Below are positions 51,158-61,289 of a DNA stretch of 64,000 nt, piece by piece. The stretch is from assembly GCF_028747205.1 (NCBI RefSeq), contig NZ_CP112880.1, positions 6,200,001-6,264,000 on the forward strand, in the 5' to 3' direction. The stretch's first letter is position 1. The number at the start of each line of letters is the position of its first letter. The stretch comes from Streptomyces sp. CA-278952 (GTDB taxonomy: Bacteria > Actinomycetota > Actinomycetes > Streptomycetales > Streptomycetaceae). The position numbers were made by a program, and so were the translations under genes. The notes beneath the pieces are model-generated. The model saw nothing but the letters and a program-made list of their open reading frames with translations, did no database searches and had not been told where the DNA came from.

Positions 51158-51952
51158 TTGATCTACGGCGCAATGAAGTTCTCCATCGGCGGGTCCCTGA
51201 AGCTCGCCTTCCGGCCGTGGGTGGAGGGCCTGGAGAACATCCCCGAGCGCGGTCCGGCGATCCTCGCGAGCAACCACCTGTCGTTCTCCGACTCGTTCTT
51301 CCTCCCGGCCGTGCTGGACCGCAAGGTCACCTTCATCGCCAAGGCCGAGTACTTCACCGCCCCCGGCGTCAAGGGCAAGCTCACCGCCGCCTTCTTCAAG
51401 GGCGTCGGCCAGCTCCCCGTCGACCGCTCCGGAGCCCGCGGCGCGGGCGAGGCGGCGATCAAGGCGGGCATCCAGGTCGTCGAGAGCGGCGGCCTCTTCG
51501 GCATCTACCCCGAGGGCACCCGCTCACCCGACGGCCGCCTCTACCGGGGCAAGCCCGGCGGTCTGGCCCGGGTGGCTCTGGCCACCGGAGCGCCCGTGAT
51601 CCCGGTCGCCATGATCGACACCGAGAAGATCCAGCCGCCCGGCCAGGTGATGCCCAAGCTGATGCGCCCCGGCATCAAGATCGGCAAGCCGCTGGACTTC
51701 AGCCGCTACCAGGGCATGGACGGCGACCGCTTCATCCTGCGCTCGGTGACCGACGAGGTCATGTACGAGATCATGAAGCTCTCCGGCCAGGAGTACGTGG
51801 ACGTCTACGCCACCGCCGCCAAGCGCCAGATCGCCGACGAGGCGAAGGCCCGGGCCCAGGAGGCGAAGGCCCGGGCCGAAGAGGCCAAGCGCGCCCAGCA
51901 GCAGCAGGCCGCCGCGAGCAACGAGAACGGAACGGAACGGTCCGGCGCGTAA
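51158..51952 (+). CDS. 1-acyl-sn-glycerol-3-phosphate acyltransferase (PlsC-like)
   Basis: A 264-residue acyltransferase. Motif I NHLSFSD with His40 and Asp45, motif III FGIYPEGTRSPDG (Glu118), and IPVAMIDTEKIQP near the end are complete. It acylates lysophosphatidate or a similar acceptor at the membrane. The C-terminal tail is a Lys/Glu/Ala-rich helix (KARAQEAKARAEEAKRA). TTG at 51158 is chosen because AGGAGG is 8 nt upstream; the in-frame ATG at 51173 has no ribosome site. macS starts 33 nt after its stop. Confidence 0.9.
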   Translation: MIYGAMKFSIGGSLKLAFRPWVEGLENIPERGPAILASNHLSFSDSFFLPAVLDRKVTFIAKAEYFTAPGVKGKLTAAFFKGVGQLPVDRSGARGAGEAAIKAGIQVVESGGLFGIYPEGTRSPDGRLYRGKPGGLARVALATGAPVIPVAMIDTEKIQPPGQVMPKLMRPGIKIGKPLDFSRYQGMDGDRFILRSVTDEVMYEIMKLSGQEYVDVYATAAKRQIADEAKARAQEAKARAEEAKRAQQQQAAASNENGTERSGA

Positions 51953-51985
51953 CCGCGTCGTTCACCGTCCGGGGGGTGTGGGGCC

Positions 51986-53233
51986 ATGGCCAAGCGTGAG
52001 CGGGTCGTACGGATGTCGGTCGAGCTGCCGCTCTGGCGCGCGCTGACGGGCTACCGCGTCCTGACGCTGATCTACGCGGTGCTGCTCGCGATCTTCGGGA
52101 AGGACAATTTCGGCCAGCAGAGGTTCGAGCGGCCCTGGGTGGCCGTCGCGTATCTGGCGTTCCTCTTCGTCTGGACGCTCGCCACGCTGCCGAAGGTCCG
52201 CTCGGCGGCGAGCTGCACCAAACGCTTCCTCGTCGCTGACCTGGTCGTCGCGCTGACCGGCATCCTGCTCACCCCGCTCGCCGACTTCGACTCCCAGTCG
52301 TTCGACGGCCCGACGCTGCCGTCGATCTGGACGGCCGGCGCGGTCCTCGCCTTCGCGATCAAGGGCGGCTGGCGGTGGGCCGCCTTCGCCTCCACGTTCG
52401 TCGCCGCCGCCAACATCATCCAGCGCGGCGAGCCCAGCCGGGACACCTACCACAACGTCCTGCTGGTCTGGGTCGCCTCCATCGCCATCGGGTACGTCGT
52501 CGAGGTCGCCCGCGCCAGTGAACGCACCCTGGCCCGCGCCCTGGAGATCGAGGCCACCACCCGCGAACGCGAACGGCTCGCCCGCGACATCCACGACAGC
52601 GTGCTCCAGGTCCTCGCCATGGTCCAGCGCCGGGGCACCGCCATCGGCGGCGAGGCGGCCGAGCTGGGCCGGATGGCCGGGGAGCAGGAGGTCGCCCTGC
52701 GCACCCTGGTCTCCAGCGGCCTGGTCCCACCGACCCGGGTCTCCGAGGACGCCGCCGAGGGGGCCGTGGTCCGCACGGTCGACGTGGACGACGACGAAGG
52801 CTCCGGGGCCGCCTGCGATCTGCGCGCCCTGCTCGCCCCGCACGCGGGATCCCGCACGAGCTTCGCGGAGCCGGGCGCCCCGGTCCTGCTCCCCGCCGAG
52901 TCGGCCCGGGAGCTGGCCGCCGCCGTCAGCGCCGCCCTGGACAACGTGACCGTGCACGCCGGTCCGGACGCCCAGGCGTGGATCCTGGTCGAGGACGAGC
53001 CGGACGAGGTGATCGTCACCGTCCGGGACGACGGCCCCGGCATCCCGGAGGGGCGGCTCGCCCAGGCGGAGGGGGAGGGACGGCTCGGCGTCGCGCTGTC
53101 CATCCGGGGCCGGCTGCGCGACCTGGGCGGCACGGCAGAGGTGATCTCGGTGCCCGGACAGGGCTGCGAGGTCGAGTTGAAGGTTCCCAAAGCACCGAAG
53201 GTTTCCCGGGGGAAGGCAGGATCGGCCCGATGA
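51986..53233 (+). CDS. macS: MacS-type sensor histidine kinase
   Basis: A 415-residue kinase with four or five transmembrane helices (about 20-38, 52-68, 80-98, 112-140, 157-175) and hardly any external loops. The HisKA_3 motif ERERLARDIHDSVLQVLAMV carries His203. The HATPase domain shows the N-box ALDNVTVHAGPDAQ and DDGPGIPEG. It matches MacS (SCO2121) of S. coelicolor, part of the MacRS pair controlling morphology and actinorhodin. The gene overlaps macR by 4 nt (ATGA). Confidence 0.92.
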   Translation: MAKRERVVRMSVELPLWRALTGYRVLTLIYAVLLAIFGKDNFGQQRFERPWVAVAYLAFLFVWTLATLPKVRSAASCTKRFLVADLVVALTGILLTPLADFDSQSFDGPTLPSIWTAGAVLAFAIKGGWRWAAFASTFVAAANIIQRGEPSRDTYHNVLLVWVASIAIGYVVEVARASERTLARALEIEATTRERERLARDIHDSVLQVLAMVQRRGTAIGGEAAELGRMAGEQEVALRTLVSSGLVPPTRVSEDAAEGAVVRTVDVDDDEGSGAACDLRALLAPHAGSRTSFAEPGAPVLLPAESARELAAAVSAALDNVTVHAGPDAQAWILVEDEPDEVIVTVRDDGPGIPEGRLAQAEGEGRLGVALSIRGRLRDLGGTAEVISVPGQGCEVELKVPKAPKVSRGKAGSAR

Positions 53234-53961
53234 GTACATGGAACGCGGCAAACGCAGCAAACACGGCAAGCGCGGCACGGGACGGGCAGGGGGCCGCGGA
53301 CCGGCCCATCAGGGTCATGGTCGTCGACGACCACCCCATGTGGCGCGACGCGGTCGCCCGCGACCTGGCCGAGTCCGGCTTCGACGTCGTCGCGACCGCC
53401 GGGGACGGCCCGCAGGCGGTCCGCCGGGCCAAGGCCGTGAGCCCGGACGTCCTGGTCCTCGACCTGAACCTCCCCGGCATGCCCGGCGTCCAGGTCTGCA
53501 AGGAGCTCGTCGGCTCCCACCCGGGCCTGCGGGTCCTGGTCCTCTCCGCGAGCGGCGAGCACGCCGACGTCCTGGAGGCGGTGAAGTCCGGGGCCACCGG
53601 CTATCTGCTGAAGTCCGCCTCCACCCAGGAGCTGACCGAAGCGGTCCGCTCCACCGCGGCCGGCGACCCGGTCTTCACCCCGGGCCTCGCGGGCCTGGTC
53701 CTCGGGGAGTACCGCCGGCTCGCCTCCGACCCCGTACCCGTGGCGTCGAACGAGCCCAAGGCCCCGCAGCTCACCGACCGGGAGACCGAGGTGCTGCGGC
53801 TGGTCGCCAAGGGGCTCTCGTACAAGCAGATCGCCGAACGCCTGGTCATCTCGCACCGCACCGTGCAGAACCATGTGCAGAACACCCTCGGCAAGCTCCA
53901 GCTGCACAACCGGGTGGAGCTCGTGCGGTACGCCATCGAGCGCGGCCTCGACGACGTCTGA
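53230..53961 (+). CDS. macR: MacR-type response regulator
   Basis: A 243-residue NarL-type regulator. Receiver residues Asp33-Asp34, Asp78 (LVLDLNLPGMPG) and Lys128 (GYLLKSAST) are intact; the LuxR-type HTH contains LTDRETEVLRLVAKGLSYKQIAERLVISHRTVQNH. It is the partner of macS by overlap and homology to MacR (SCO2120). The N-terminal 25 residues are low-complexity Asn/Ala/Thr, more AT-rich than the rest. Confidence 0.93.
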   Translation: MSTWNAANAANTASAARDGQGAADRPIRVMVVDDHPMWRDAVARDLAESGFDVVATAGDGPQAVRRAKAVSPDVLVLDLNLPGMPGVQVCKELVGSHPGLRVLVLSASGEHADVLEAVKSGATGYLLKSASTQELTEAVRSTAAGDPVFTPGLAGLVLGEYRRLASDPVPVASNEPKAPQLTDRETEVLRLVAKGLSYKQIAERLVISHRTVQNHVQNTLGKLQLHNRVELVRYAIERGLDDV

Positions 53962-54067
53962 CCGGCGGGGCCGGGGGCGGAGCCGTATATTCGCGATGTC
54001 CGGCCCCCTTCGCGATGTTCGGATATGCGTGATGTGCGGCCCGCCCGCGGAAACAGAGGGAGTACCG

Positions 54068-55063
54068 GTGGAAATCCTGGCCTTCGGTGTGCAGTCCGAC
54101 GAGAAGCCCCTGATCGAGAAGGCCTTCGAGGGGCTGCACGAGGTCCGGTGCCTGGACGTCTTCCTGAACCGGGACACCGCCCCCATCGCCGCCGGCCATG
54201 AGATTGTCTCCACCAGCGTCAACGCCGACCTCGGCTCCCAGGTGCTCCAGACGCTCGCAGCGGGCGGCACGCAGATGATCGCCCAGCGCTCCACCGGCTT
54301 CAACAACATCGACCTGGAGGTCGCCGAGCGCCTCGCCCTGCGCGTCGCCCGGGTCTCGTACTACTCGCCGTACTCGGTCGCCGAATTCGCCTGGACCCTC
54401 GCCATGGCCGTCAACCGGCGCATCATCCGCGCCGCGAGCCGCACCCGGGACTTCGACTTCCGCCTGGACGGGCTGCTCGGCCGGGACATGCGCGGCCGGA
54501 CCGTCGGGGTGCTCGGCACCGGGAAGATCGGCGAGGCGTTCACCCGGATCGCCCACGGCTTCGGCATGAAGCTGCTCGGCTGGGACGTGGCCCAGAACCC
54601 GGCCTGTGTCGAGCTGGGCATGGAGTACGTCGACAAGGAGCGGCTGTTCGCCGAGGCCGACCTGATCAGCCTGCACGTGCCGCTGCTGCCCAGCACCCAC
54701 CACATCCTGGACGCGGCCGCCCTCAAGGCGATGAAGGACGACGCCATCCTCGTCAACTCCAGCCGCGGCGGCCTCATCGACACCGCCGCCCTGGTCACCG
54801 AGTTGCGCGCGGGCCGCTTCCTCGGCGTCGGGCTCGACGTGTACGAGGCGGAGGCCGGGCTGTTCTTCCTCGACAAGTCCCTGGAGGGCATCGACGACGA
54901 CACCCTCGCCCGTCTGGTGACCTTCCCCAACGTCGTCGTCACCTCCCACCAGGCGTACTACACCGAGGACGCGGTGGGCCAGATCATCGACGCGACCGTC
55001 AAGAACGTCGCCGACTACCTGGCCCGCCGCCACAGCGAGAACGTCCTCGTGCCGAGGAGCTGA
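54068..55063 (+). CDS. D-2-hydroxyacid dehydrogenase (D-lactate dehydrogenase family)
   Basis: A 331-residue NAD-dependent dehydrogenase. Rossmann motif GVLGTGKIGEAF (Gly150-Gly155), catalytic Arg233 (NSSRGGLIDT), Glu262 (LDVYEAEAG) and His294 (VTSHQAYYTE) equal the LdhA pattern of E. coli (Arg234, Glu263, His295, 329 aa). The reaction is pyruvate to D-lactate or a related 2-ketoacid. The GTG at 54068 has CAGAGGGAG 6 nt upstream. It converges with the TrpEG-type gene, whose stop lies 16 nt away. Confidence 0.92.
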   Translation: MEILAFGVQSDEKPLIEKAFEGLHEVRCLDVFLNRDTAPIAAGHEIVSTSVNADLGSQVLQTLAAGGTQMIAQRSTGFNNIDLEVAERLALRVARVSYYSPYSVAEFAWTLAMAVNRRIIRAASRTRDFDFRLDGLLGRDMRGRTVGVLGTGKIGEAFTRIAHGFGMKLLGWDVAQNPACVELGMEYVDKERLFAEADLISLHVPLLPSTHHILDAAALKAMKDDAILVNSSRGGLIDTAALVTELRAGRFLGVGLDVYEAEAGLFFLDKSLEGIDDDTLARLVTFPNVVVTSHQAYYTEDAVGQIIDATVKNVADYLARRHSENVLVPRS

Positions 55064-55078
55064 GGCTCTCCGCCGGGA

Positions 55079-56977
55079 TCACCCCGGCACCGGCAGCCCC
55101 GCCAGCAGCTCCGTCACGATCACCGAGCCCCGTACCGTCAGCACCGACTCCGGGTGGAACTGCACCGAGGCGAAACCGGGACCGCGCAGCGCGTGCAGCT
55201 CGCAGCTCGCCTCGTCGCGGCTCACCTCGATCCCGTGCGCGGCCAGCTCGACGGCGGCCGGGCCGTCGCACCGCCCGGTGAAGCTGTTGTAGAAGCCCAC
55301 CGTCTCCGGTCGGCCGAACAGCTCGATCCGGGTCTGCGCCCCCTGGTACGGCACGGCCTTGCGCACGATCTCCAGACCCAGCTCCGCCGCGATCAGCTCG
55401 TGCCCGAGGCAGACCCCCAGCAGTCCGTGCCGGTGGTCCCGCACCAGCTCGGCGGTGATCTCCCGCAGCAGCCGCATCTTCGGATCGGTGAGATCGCCCG
55501 GATCGCCCGGCCCCGGACCCAGCACCACCGGCCCTTCGTGCGCCCGGACCACCTCGCGCAGCCCCGGCTCGTCGTAGCGGCGCACCGAGACGTCAAGGCC
55601 GGACGCGCGCAGCAGATGAGCCAGCATCGCGGTGAACGTGTCCTCGCCGTCCACCACCAGCGCGTGCCCCGAAAGGTCCCGGGTGCGCTCCTGCATCCGC
55701 AGCCAGAACGGCGCGAGTCCGCCGCGCCGGTCGTCCAGCGCCGCCTGCACCCGGGGGTCCGACGCCAGCCGCGGGCGGTCCGCCTCCGCCCCGGGCCGGC
55801 CCGGCCGCACCCCCAGCGCGGCCAGCACTCCGGCCGCCTTGGCGTGCGTCTCGGCGACCTCGCCCTCCGGGTCCGAGTGGCGTACGAGGGTGGCCCCGAC
55901 CGGCACCTTCAGCGAGCCGTCCGCCGCGATGTCGGCCGTACGGATCAGGATCGGCGAGTCCAGGGTCTGCGCCCCGCTCGCGTCCCGGCCCAGCAGGGCC
56001 AGCGCGCCCGCGTAGTAGCCGCGGCCCCCGGACTCGTACCGCTCGATGACCCGGCACGCGTTCTGCACCGGGGAGCCGGTGACGGTCGCCGCGAACATCG
56101 TCTCGCGCAGCACGTCCCGCACATCCAGCGAGGACTTCCCGCGCAGCTCGTACTCGGTGTGCGCGAGGTGCGCCATCTCCTTGAGCCGGGGCCCGACCAC
56201 CACCCCGCCCATGTCGCCCACCGTGCACATCATCTTCAGCTCCTCGTCGACCACCATGGACAGCTCCTCGCTCTCCTTGCGGTCGCCCAGGAACGCCAGC
56301 AGGCCTGTCGTGGTGGGCCCCTCGGCCGGGTAGCGGTACGTCCCGCTGATCGGGTTCATCACGACCGTCCCCCCGGACATCCGCACGTGCACCTCGGGGC
56401 TCGCCCCCACCAAGGTCCGGTCCCCGGTGTGCACCACGAACGTCCAGTACGCGCCCCGCTCGCCCGCCAGCAACCGCCGGAACAGCGCCAGCGCGTCCGC
56501 CCGGCCGAACCCGGGGATCTCGCCCCGGAACGTCCGCCGGATCACGAAGTTCGCGCCCTCGCCCTGCCCGATCTCGTCCCGGATGACCCGCCGCACGATG
56601 TCCGCGTACTCCGCGTCCTCCACGTCGAAGCCCCGGTCCTCCACCCGCACGTCATGGGCGGGCAGCGCCGCCAGCAGCTCCGCGAGCTCCAGCTCGTGCG
56701 TCTCGTCGGCGACGAGCACGCTCAGCGGGGTGCCGTCGTCGCGCACGTCGAAGCCGCGCTCGGCGATCTGCCGGAACGGCACCAGGGCCAGTGCGGGCGC
56801 CGCGCCCACCGGCAGGTCGGCCAGCCGGTCCGCCTCCCGCACCCCGCCGATCAGCAGTTCGACGTGATCGTGGTCACGGCCGGGCGTGCGTCGGCGCAGC
56901 AGGGCGAACGGCGGGGCGTCCTCCGCCAGCAGCCGGCGGATGAGACCGGAGGCGGAGCGGGATGCGGTCTGCGACAT
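55079..56977 (-). CDS. trpEG: Fused anthranilate synthase (TrpE-TrpG domains)
   Basis: A 632-residue fusion. The N-terminal chorismate-binding domain (about 100-400) contains NPISGTYRYP, DEELKMMCTVGDMGG and ETMFAATVTGSPVQNACRVI. The C-terminal class I amidotransferase (about 435-632) has the nucleophile in GVCLGHELIAAELG, the triad His in SVQFHPES and glutamine-site GPGPGDPGD. It makes anthranilate from chorismate and glutamine. An upstream Trp-rich leader and an attenuator point to tryptophan control. The start ATG at 56977 has AAGGAA 11 nt upstream. Related PhzE-type enzymes make ADIC instead; the trp leader favours anthranilate. Confidence 0.92.
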   Translation of the reverse strand: MSQTASRSASGLIRRLLAEDAPPFALLRRRTPGRDHDHVELLIGGVREADRLADLPVGAAPALALVPFRQIAERGFDVRDDGTPLSVLVADETHELELAELLAALPAHDVRVEDRGFDVEDAEYADIVRRVIRDEIGQGEGANFVIRRTFRGEIPGFGRADALALFRRLLAGERGAYWTFVVHTGDRTLVGASPEVHVRMSGGTVVMNPISGTYRYPAEGPTTTGLLAFLGDRKESEELSMVVDEELKMMCTVGDMGGVVVGPRLKEMAHLAHTEYELRGKSSLDVRDVLRETMFAATVTGSPVQNACRVIERYESGGRGYYAGALALLGRDASGAQTLDSPILIRTADIAADGSLKVPVGATLVRHSDPEGEVAETHAKAAGVLAALGVRPGRPGAEADRPRLASDPRVQAALDDRRGGLAPFWLRMQERTRDLSGHALVVDGEDTFTAMLAHLLRASGLDVSVRRYDEPGLREVVRAHEGPVVLGPGPGDPGDLTDPKMRLLREITAELVRDHRHGLLGVCLGHELIAAELGLEIVRKAVPYQGAQTRIELFGRPETVGFYNSFTGRCDGPAAVELAAHGIEVSRDEASCELHALRGPGFASVQFHPESVLTVRGSVIVTELLAGLPVPG

Positions 56978-57056
56978 GGGAGCAGGTTCCTTCCGGACGG
57001 CCCGTACGGGATTGCGTACGGGACTCACAGGGGGAGGAACGGCTCCGCAACGCAGA

Positions 57057-57079
57057 AAGGCCGCCCCTCGGGCGGCCTT
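57057..57079 (-). terminator. trp attenuator terminator
   Basis: On the minus strand AAGGCCGCCC, loop GAG and GGGCGGCCTT form a 10-bp perfect stem, followed by TTCTGCG. It lies between the leader peptide stop (57102) and the trpEG start, the standard place for a trp attenuator. Confidence 0.85.
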
Positions 57080-57101
57080 CGCGAAGTGTCAGCGCGATGA
57101 A

Positions 57102-57170
57102 TCAGCGGGCCGCCGGATGAGCGGTCCACCACCAGTTCTGGATCGACATCTCGATCAGTCGCGTCGACAT
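57102..57170 (-). CDS. trpL: trp leader peptide (22 aa with Trp-Trp-Trp)
   Basis: The frame encodes MSTRLIEMSIQNWWWTAHPA plus Ala-Arg, that is, 22 residues with three consecutive tryptophans. It ends 22 nt before the attenuator hairpin. Such leaders couple ribosome stalling at Trp codons to terminator choice; a similar arrangement is known for trpEG of S. venezuelae (recall). The upstream GGTCGGGGC gives only a weak ribosome site. Confidence 0.92.
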   Translation of the reverse strand: MSTRLIEMSIQNWWWTAHPAAR

Positions 57171-57183
57171 GCCCCGACCCTAG

Positions 57184-58620
<1,437 letters not shown>

Positions 58621-58653
58621 TCCGGCGGGCCCGGAGGGCTCCCGGCAGTCGCA

Positions 58654-58692
58654 CCTGTGGGGCACGGATCCATGTGATCCGTGCCCCACAGG
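58654..58692 (+). terminator. DAHP synthase gene terminator
   Basis: A perfect 17-bp stem (58654-58670 with 58676-58692) with loop CATGT, 33 nt after the stop. Confidence 0.88.
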
Positions 58693-58731
58693 CGTATCCG
58701 GGCTTTTACGCCGGTTGAGCGGCGGGTAAGG

Positions 58732-58750
58732 TTAGGTTAGCCTCACCGTG
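58732..58750 (+). promoter_or_regulatory. Iron box (DmdR/IdeR-type operator) upstream of bfd
   Basis: TTAGGTTAGCCTCACCGTG matches the DmdR/IdeR 19-bp consensus TTAGGTTAGGCTCACCTAA at 15 positions. It lies 46 nt before the bfd start. Binding by iron-loaded DmdR1 would repress bfd when iron is plentiful. Confidence 0.85.
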
Positions 58751-58796
58751 GAAATCGGAGCGGCGCCCGTGACCGACCCGCAGGGAGGTGAACCGC

Positions 58797-59102
58797 ATGT
58801 ACGTCTGTTCCTGCTTCGGCATCACGGAGGCACAGCTCAAGAAGCATGCGGACGCCGGGGCCTGCACACCCCGGCAGATCGCCTCGGCCTGCAAGGCCGG
58901 GACGGACTGCGGCGGATGTGTACGCCGCATCCAGGCGCTGCTGGGCCGGGGCGACTGTCCCCGCCGTGAGCTGCTCGACCAGCGACAGGGACCCGCGACC
59001 GCCTCCCTCGCGCACCCGGTCGCCGCCACCGTCGCGGCATCGGCCGCCGCGGCAGCCGCCATCGGCGCGATCCGCGACGTGACGCTCTCCGACGCCGCCT
59101 GA
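58797..59102 (+). CDS. bfd: Bacterioferritin-associated ferredoxin (Bfd) with C-terminal Ala-rich tail
   Basis: A 101-residue protein. The BFD 2Fe-2S site is complete: Cys4 and Cys6 (YVCSCFGIT) and Cys38 and Cys41 (TDCGGCVRRI). Bfd reduces bacterioferritin cores to release iron. Residues about 65-95 are an extra Ala-rich hydrophobic tail not found in E. coli Bfd (64 aa) and may be a membrane-contact helix. ATG 58797 has GGGAGGTGA 6 nt upstream. The iron box ahead and the convergent bfr gene fit iron mobilisation. Confidence 0.92.
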   Translation: MYVCSCFGITEAQLKKHADAGACTPRQIASACKAGTDCGGCVRRIQALLGRGDCPRRELLDQRQGPATASLAHPVAATVAASAAAAAAIGAIRDVTLSDAA

Positions 59103-59149
59103 CCGGCCTGCTCTCCGCGAACAGCCCCTCGCCCCGGGTACGGCCCCGG

Positions 59150-59629
59150 TCAGCTCTCCGGCTGCTCGATCAGCTGGGCGATGTAGAGCGGCTCACCGAG
59201 CTTCTCGACCAGCTCCAGCTGGGTGTCGAGATAGTCGATGTGGTGCTCCTCGTCCGCCAGGATCGACTCGAAGATGTTCGCCGACGTGATGTCGCCCTTG
59301 CCGCGCATCACCTCGATACCGCGCTTGAGGCGGTCGATCGCCTCCACCTCGACCTGGCGGTCCGCCTGGAACATCTCGGTGACCGTCTGGCCCACCCGCA
59401 CATGGAAGAGCCGCTGGTAGTTCGGCAGCCCTTCGAGGAACAGGATCCGGTCGGTGAGGATCTCGGCGTGCTTCATCTCGTCGAAGGACTCGGCCCGGGT
59501 GTATTTGGCGAGCTTCGTCCACCCGAAGTTGTCCTGCATCTTGGCGTGCAGGAAGTACTGATTGATGGCAGTCAATTCGGCGGTCAGCTGCTCATTGAGA
59601 AACTCAAGGACCTCGGGGTCGCCCTGCAT
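59150..59629 (-). CDS. bfr: Bacterioferritin
   Basis: A 159-residue heme-binding ferritin of the 24-mer type. All ferroxidase ligands are present at the E. coli positions: Glu18, Glu51, His54, Glu94, Glu127 and His130, and the heme-binding Met52. It stores iron as a mineral core. The ATG at 59629 has AAGGAG 9 nt upstream. It is convergent with bfd, 47 nt apart; no iron box was seen before it, so its control probably differs from bfd. Confidence 0.97.
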   Translation of the reverse strand: MQGDPEVLEFLNEQLTAELTAINQYFLHAKMQDNFGWTKLAKYTRAESFDEMKHAEILTDRILFLEGLPNYQRLFHVRVGQTVTEMFQADRQVEVEAIDRLKRGIEVMRGKGDITSANIFESILADEEHHIDYLDTQLELVEKLGEPLYIAQLIEQPES

Positions 59630-59787
59630 GGCAAAGGCTCCTTCCAACCGGTGATCGATCTGGCGAGTTGGCCAGATCCTCGCACCGCGCCCACCGGCCG
59701 TCCAGTAAGTGCACGCTTAGTACGAGTTGCCCGGATGGGGTACTCCCCTGGTCATGACCACCCCTGCCTGTCTGTCACCATGGAGGC

Positions 59788-60420
59788 ATGGGTCAGCCGG
59801 AAAGCCGGGAAAACCGCGAGGCAGCGCAGTCCGAGCTTCCGCCGGGACAGCGACTGCAACGCGGATGGCCGGTCACCCACTACGGGCCCGTTCCCAAGTT
59901 CAAGCCCGACCGCTGGGAGTTCCGGGTCTTCGGGGCCACCGCCGACGGTGACAAGCGCTGCTGGAACCATCAGAAGTTCTCGGCGCTGCCGTTCTCCTCG
60001 GTCGTCGCCGATCTGCACTGCGTGACGAAGTTCAGCATGATCGGCGCCGAATGGGGCGGAATCCCCGCCCGTACGGTCCTCGAACTGGCACCGCCCGCCC
60101 CCGACGCCACCCATGTGATGGTCTGGGCGGAGTACGGCTTCTCATCGAACCTGCGCCTCGACGACTTCGCCTCCGAGCACACCCTGTTCGCCACCCACAA
60201 GGACGGCGAACTCCTCACCGCCGAGCACGGCTTCCCGCTCCGCCTCGTCGTCCCGCACCTCTATGCCTGGAAAGGCCCCAAATGGGTCCGGGGCATCGAG
60301 TACATGACGGCGGACCGGCGCGGATTCTGGGAGGAGCGGGGCTACCACAACATCGGCGACCCCTGGGGCGAGCAGCGCTACTCCTATCAGGAGGAGCCCG
60401 GGGACGGCCCCGAGCTCTGA
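59788..60420 (+). CDS. Molybdopterin-dependent oxidoreductase (sulfite-oxidase fold, YedY-like), cytoplasmic
   Basis: A 210-residue single-domain protein: WEFRVFGATADGDKRCWN, ALPFSSVVADLHCVTKFSMI with the candidate Mo-ligand cysteine, AEYGFSSNLRLDDF, and GFPLRLVVPHLYAWKGPKWV near the end. This is the short form of the SUOX fold. No Tat signal is present, so it acts inside the cell. Substrate unknown. ATG 59788 has GGAGG too near (1 nt), so the start is not certain. Its 3' end overlaps the convergent nfo gene by 34 nt. Confidence 0.85.
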   Translation: MGQPESRENREAAQSELPPGQRLQRGWPVTHYGPVPKFKPDRWEFRVFGATADGDKRCWNHQKFSALPFSSVVADLHCVTKFSMIGAEWGGIPARTVLELAPPAPDATHVMVWAEYGFSSNLRLDDFASEHTLFATHKDGELLTAEHGFPLRLVVPHLYAWKGPKWVRGIEYMTADRRGFWEERGYHNIGDPWGEQRYSYQEEPGDGPEL

Positions 60421-61283
60421 CCCGGCTCGCGCAGAGACTTCAACCGGGCCACGTCCGCCGCGTGCCCCTCCTTGCCGCCGGGCGTCTCGATGATCAGCGG
60501 CACGCCTTCGGTCGCCGGATGGGCGAGCAGCTCCCGGAAGGGCTCCACTCCGATGTGACCGGCGCCGATGTTCTCGTGCCGGTCCTTGTGGGCGCCCACG
60601 ACGTCCTTGGAGTCGTTGGCGTGGATCAGCTTGAGCCGCCCCTCGCCGACCGTGTCCACCAGCAGGTCCAGCGTCTGCCGCATCCCCGAGGGACCGGCCA
60701 GATCGTGCCCGGCGGCGTAGATGTGGCACGTGTCCAGGCAGATGCCCAGCTTCGGGTGGGAATCGAGCGCCTCGAAGTACGGACCGAAGTCCCAGGTCCG
60801 CGAGCAGAGCGAGAAGCCCTGGCCGGCCGTCGACTCCAGCAGTAGATCCGGGGAGTCGTCGTGGGTGAGCTCGTCCAGCAGCGGGCGCAGGTGCTCGCGC
60901 ACCTGGGCCAGCGCCTCGACGCGCGGCCGTCCGCCGGTCGCCGAACCGGTGTGCACCACCACGCCCAGCGCGCCGATCTCCCGGGCCCGCCGCAGTGAGT
61001 GGCGCAGGGACTCCACGGACCTCTCGACCGTCGCCTCGGTGTGCGAGCCGAAGTTGATCAGATACGGGGCGTGGACGTACGCCGGGATCGAGGCAGCCCG
61101 GCACCCGGCCCGGAACAGCTCGTCCTGCGCCGGGTTCCCGGCGGGCGTGGCCCAGCCGCGCGGATTGGCCACGAAGACCTGCACGGTCTCCGCCGCCAGC
61201 TCCCGGGCGTACTCCAGGCCGACCTTGGCCAGACCGCCGGCGACCGGAACGTGTCCGCCCACCGGATTGCGCAGCGTGTGCAT
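60387..61283 (-). CDS. nfo: Endonuclease IV family (AP endonuclease)
   Basis: A 298-residue TIM-barrel AP endonuclease. Metal and active-site motifs: PVGGHVPVAGGL, VHAPYLINFGSH, GVVVHTGSATG, LLLESTAGQG, CLDTCHIYAAGHDL, LIHANDSKDVVGAHKDRHENIGAGHIG and IIETPGG. It cuts abasic sites in base-excision repair. ATG at 61283 comes 7 nt after the stop of the kinase gene, so the two are co-transcribed. The 3' end overlaps the convergent oxidoreductase gene. Confidence 0.93.
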   Translation of the reverse strand: MHTLRNPVGGHVPVAGGLAKVGLEYARELAAETVQVFVANPRGWATPAGNPAQDELFRAGCRAASIPAYVHAPYLINFGSHTEATVERSVESLRHSLRRAREIGALGVVVHTGSATGGRPRVEALAQVREHLRPLLDELTHDDSPDLLLESTAGQGFSLCSRTWDFGPYFEALDSHPKLGICLDTCHIYAAGHDLAGPSGMRQTLDLLVDTVGEGRLKLIHANDSKDVVGAHKDRHENIGAGHIGVEPFRELLAHPATEGVPLIIETPGGKEGHAADVARLKSLREPGQSSGPSPGSS

Positions 61284-61289
61284 CTGGTT

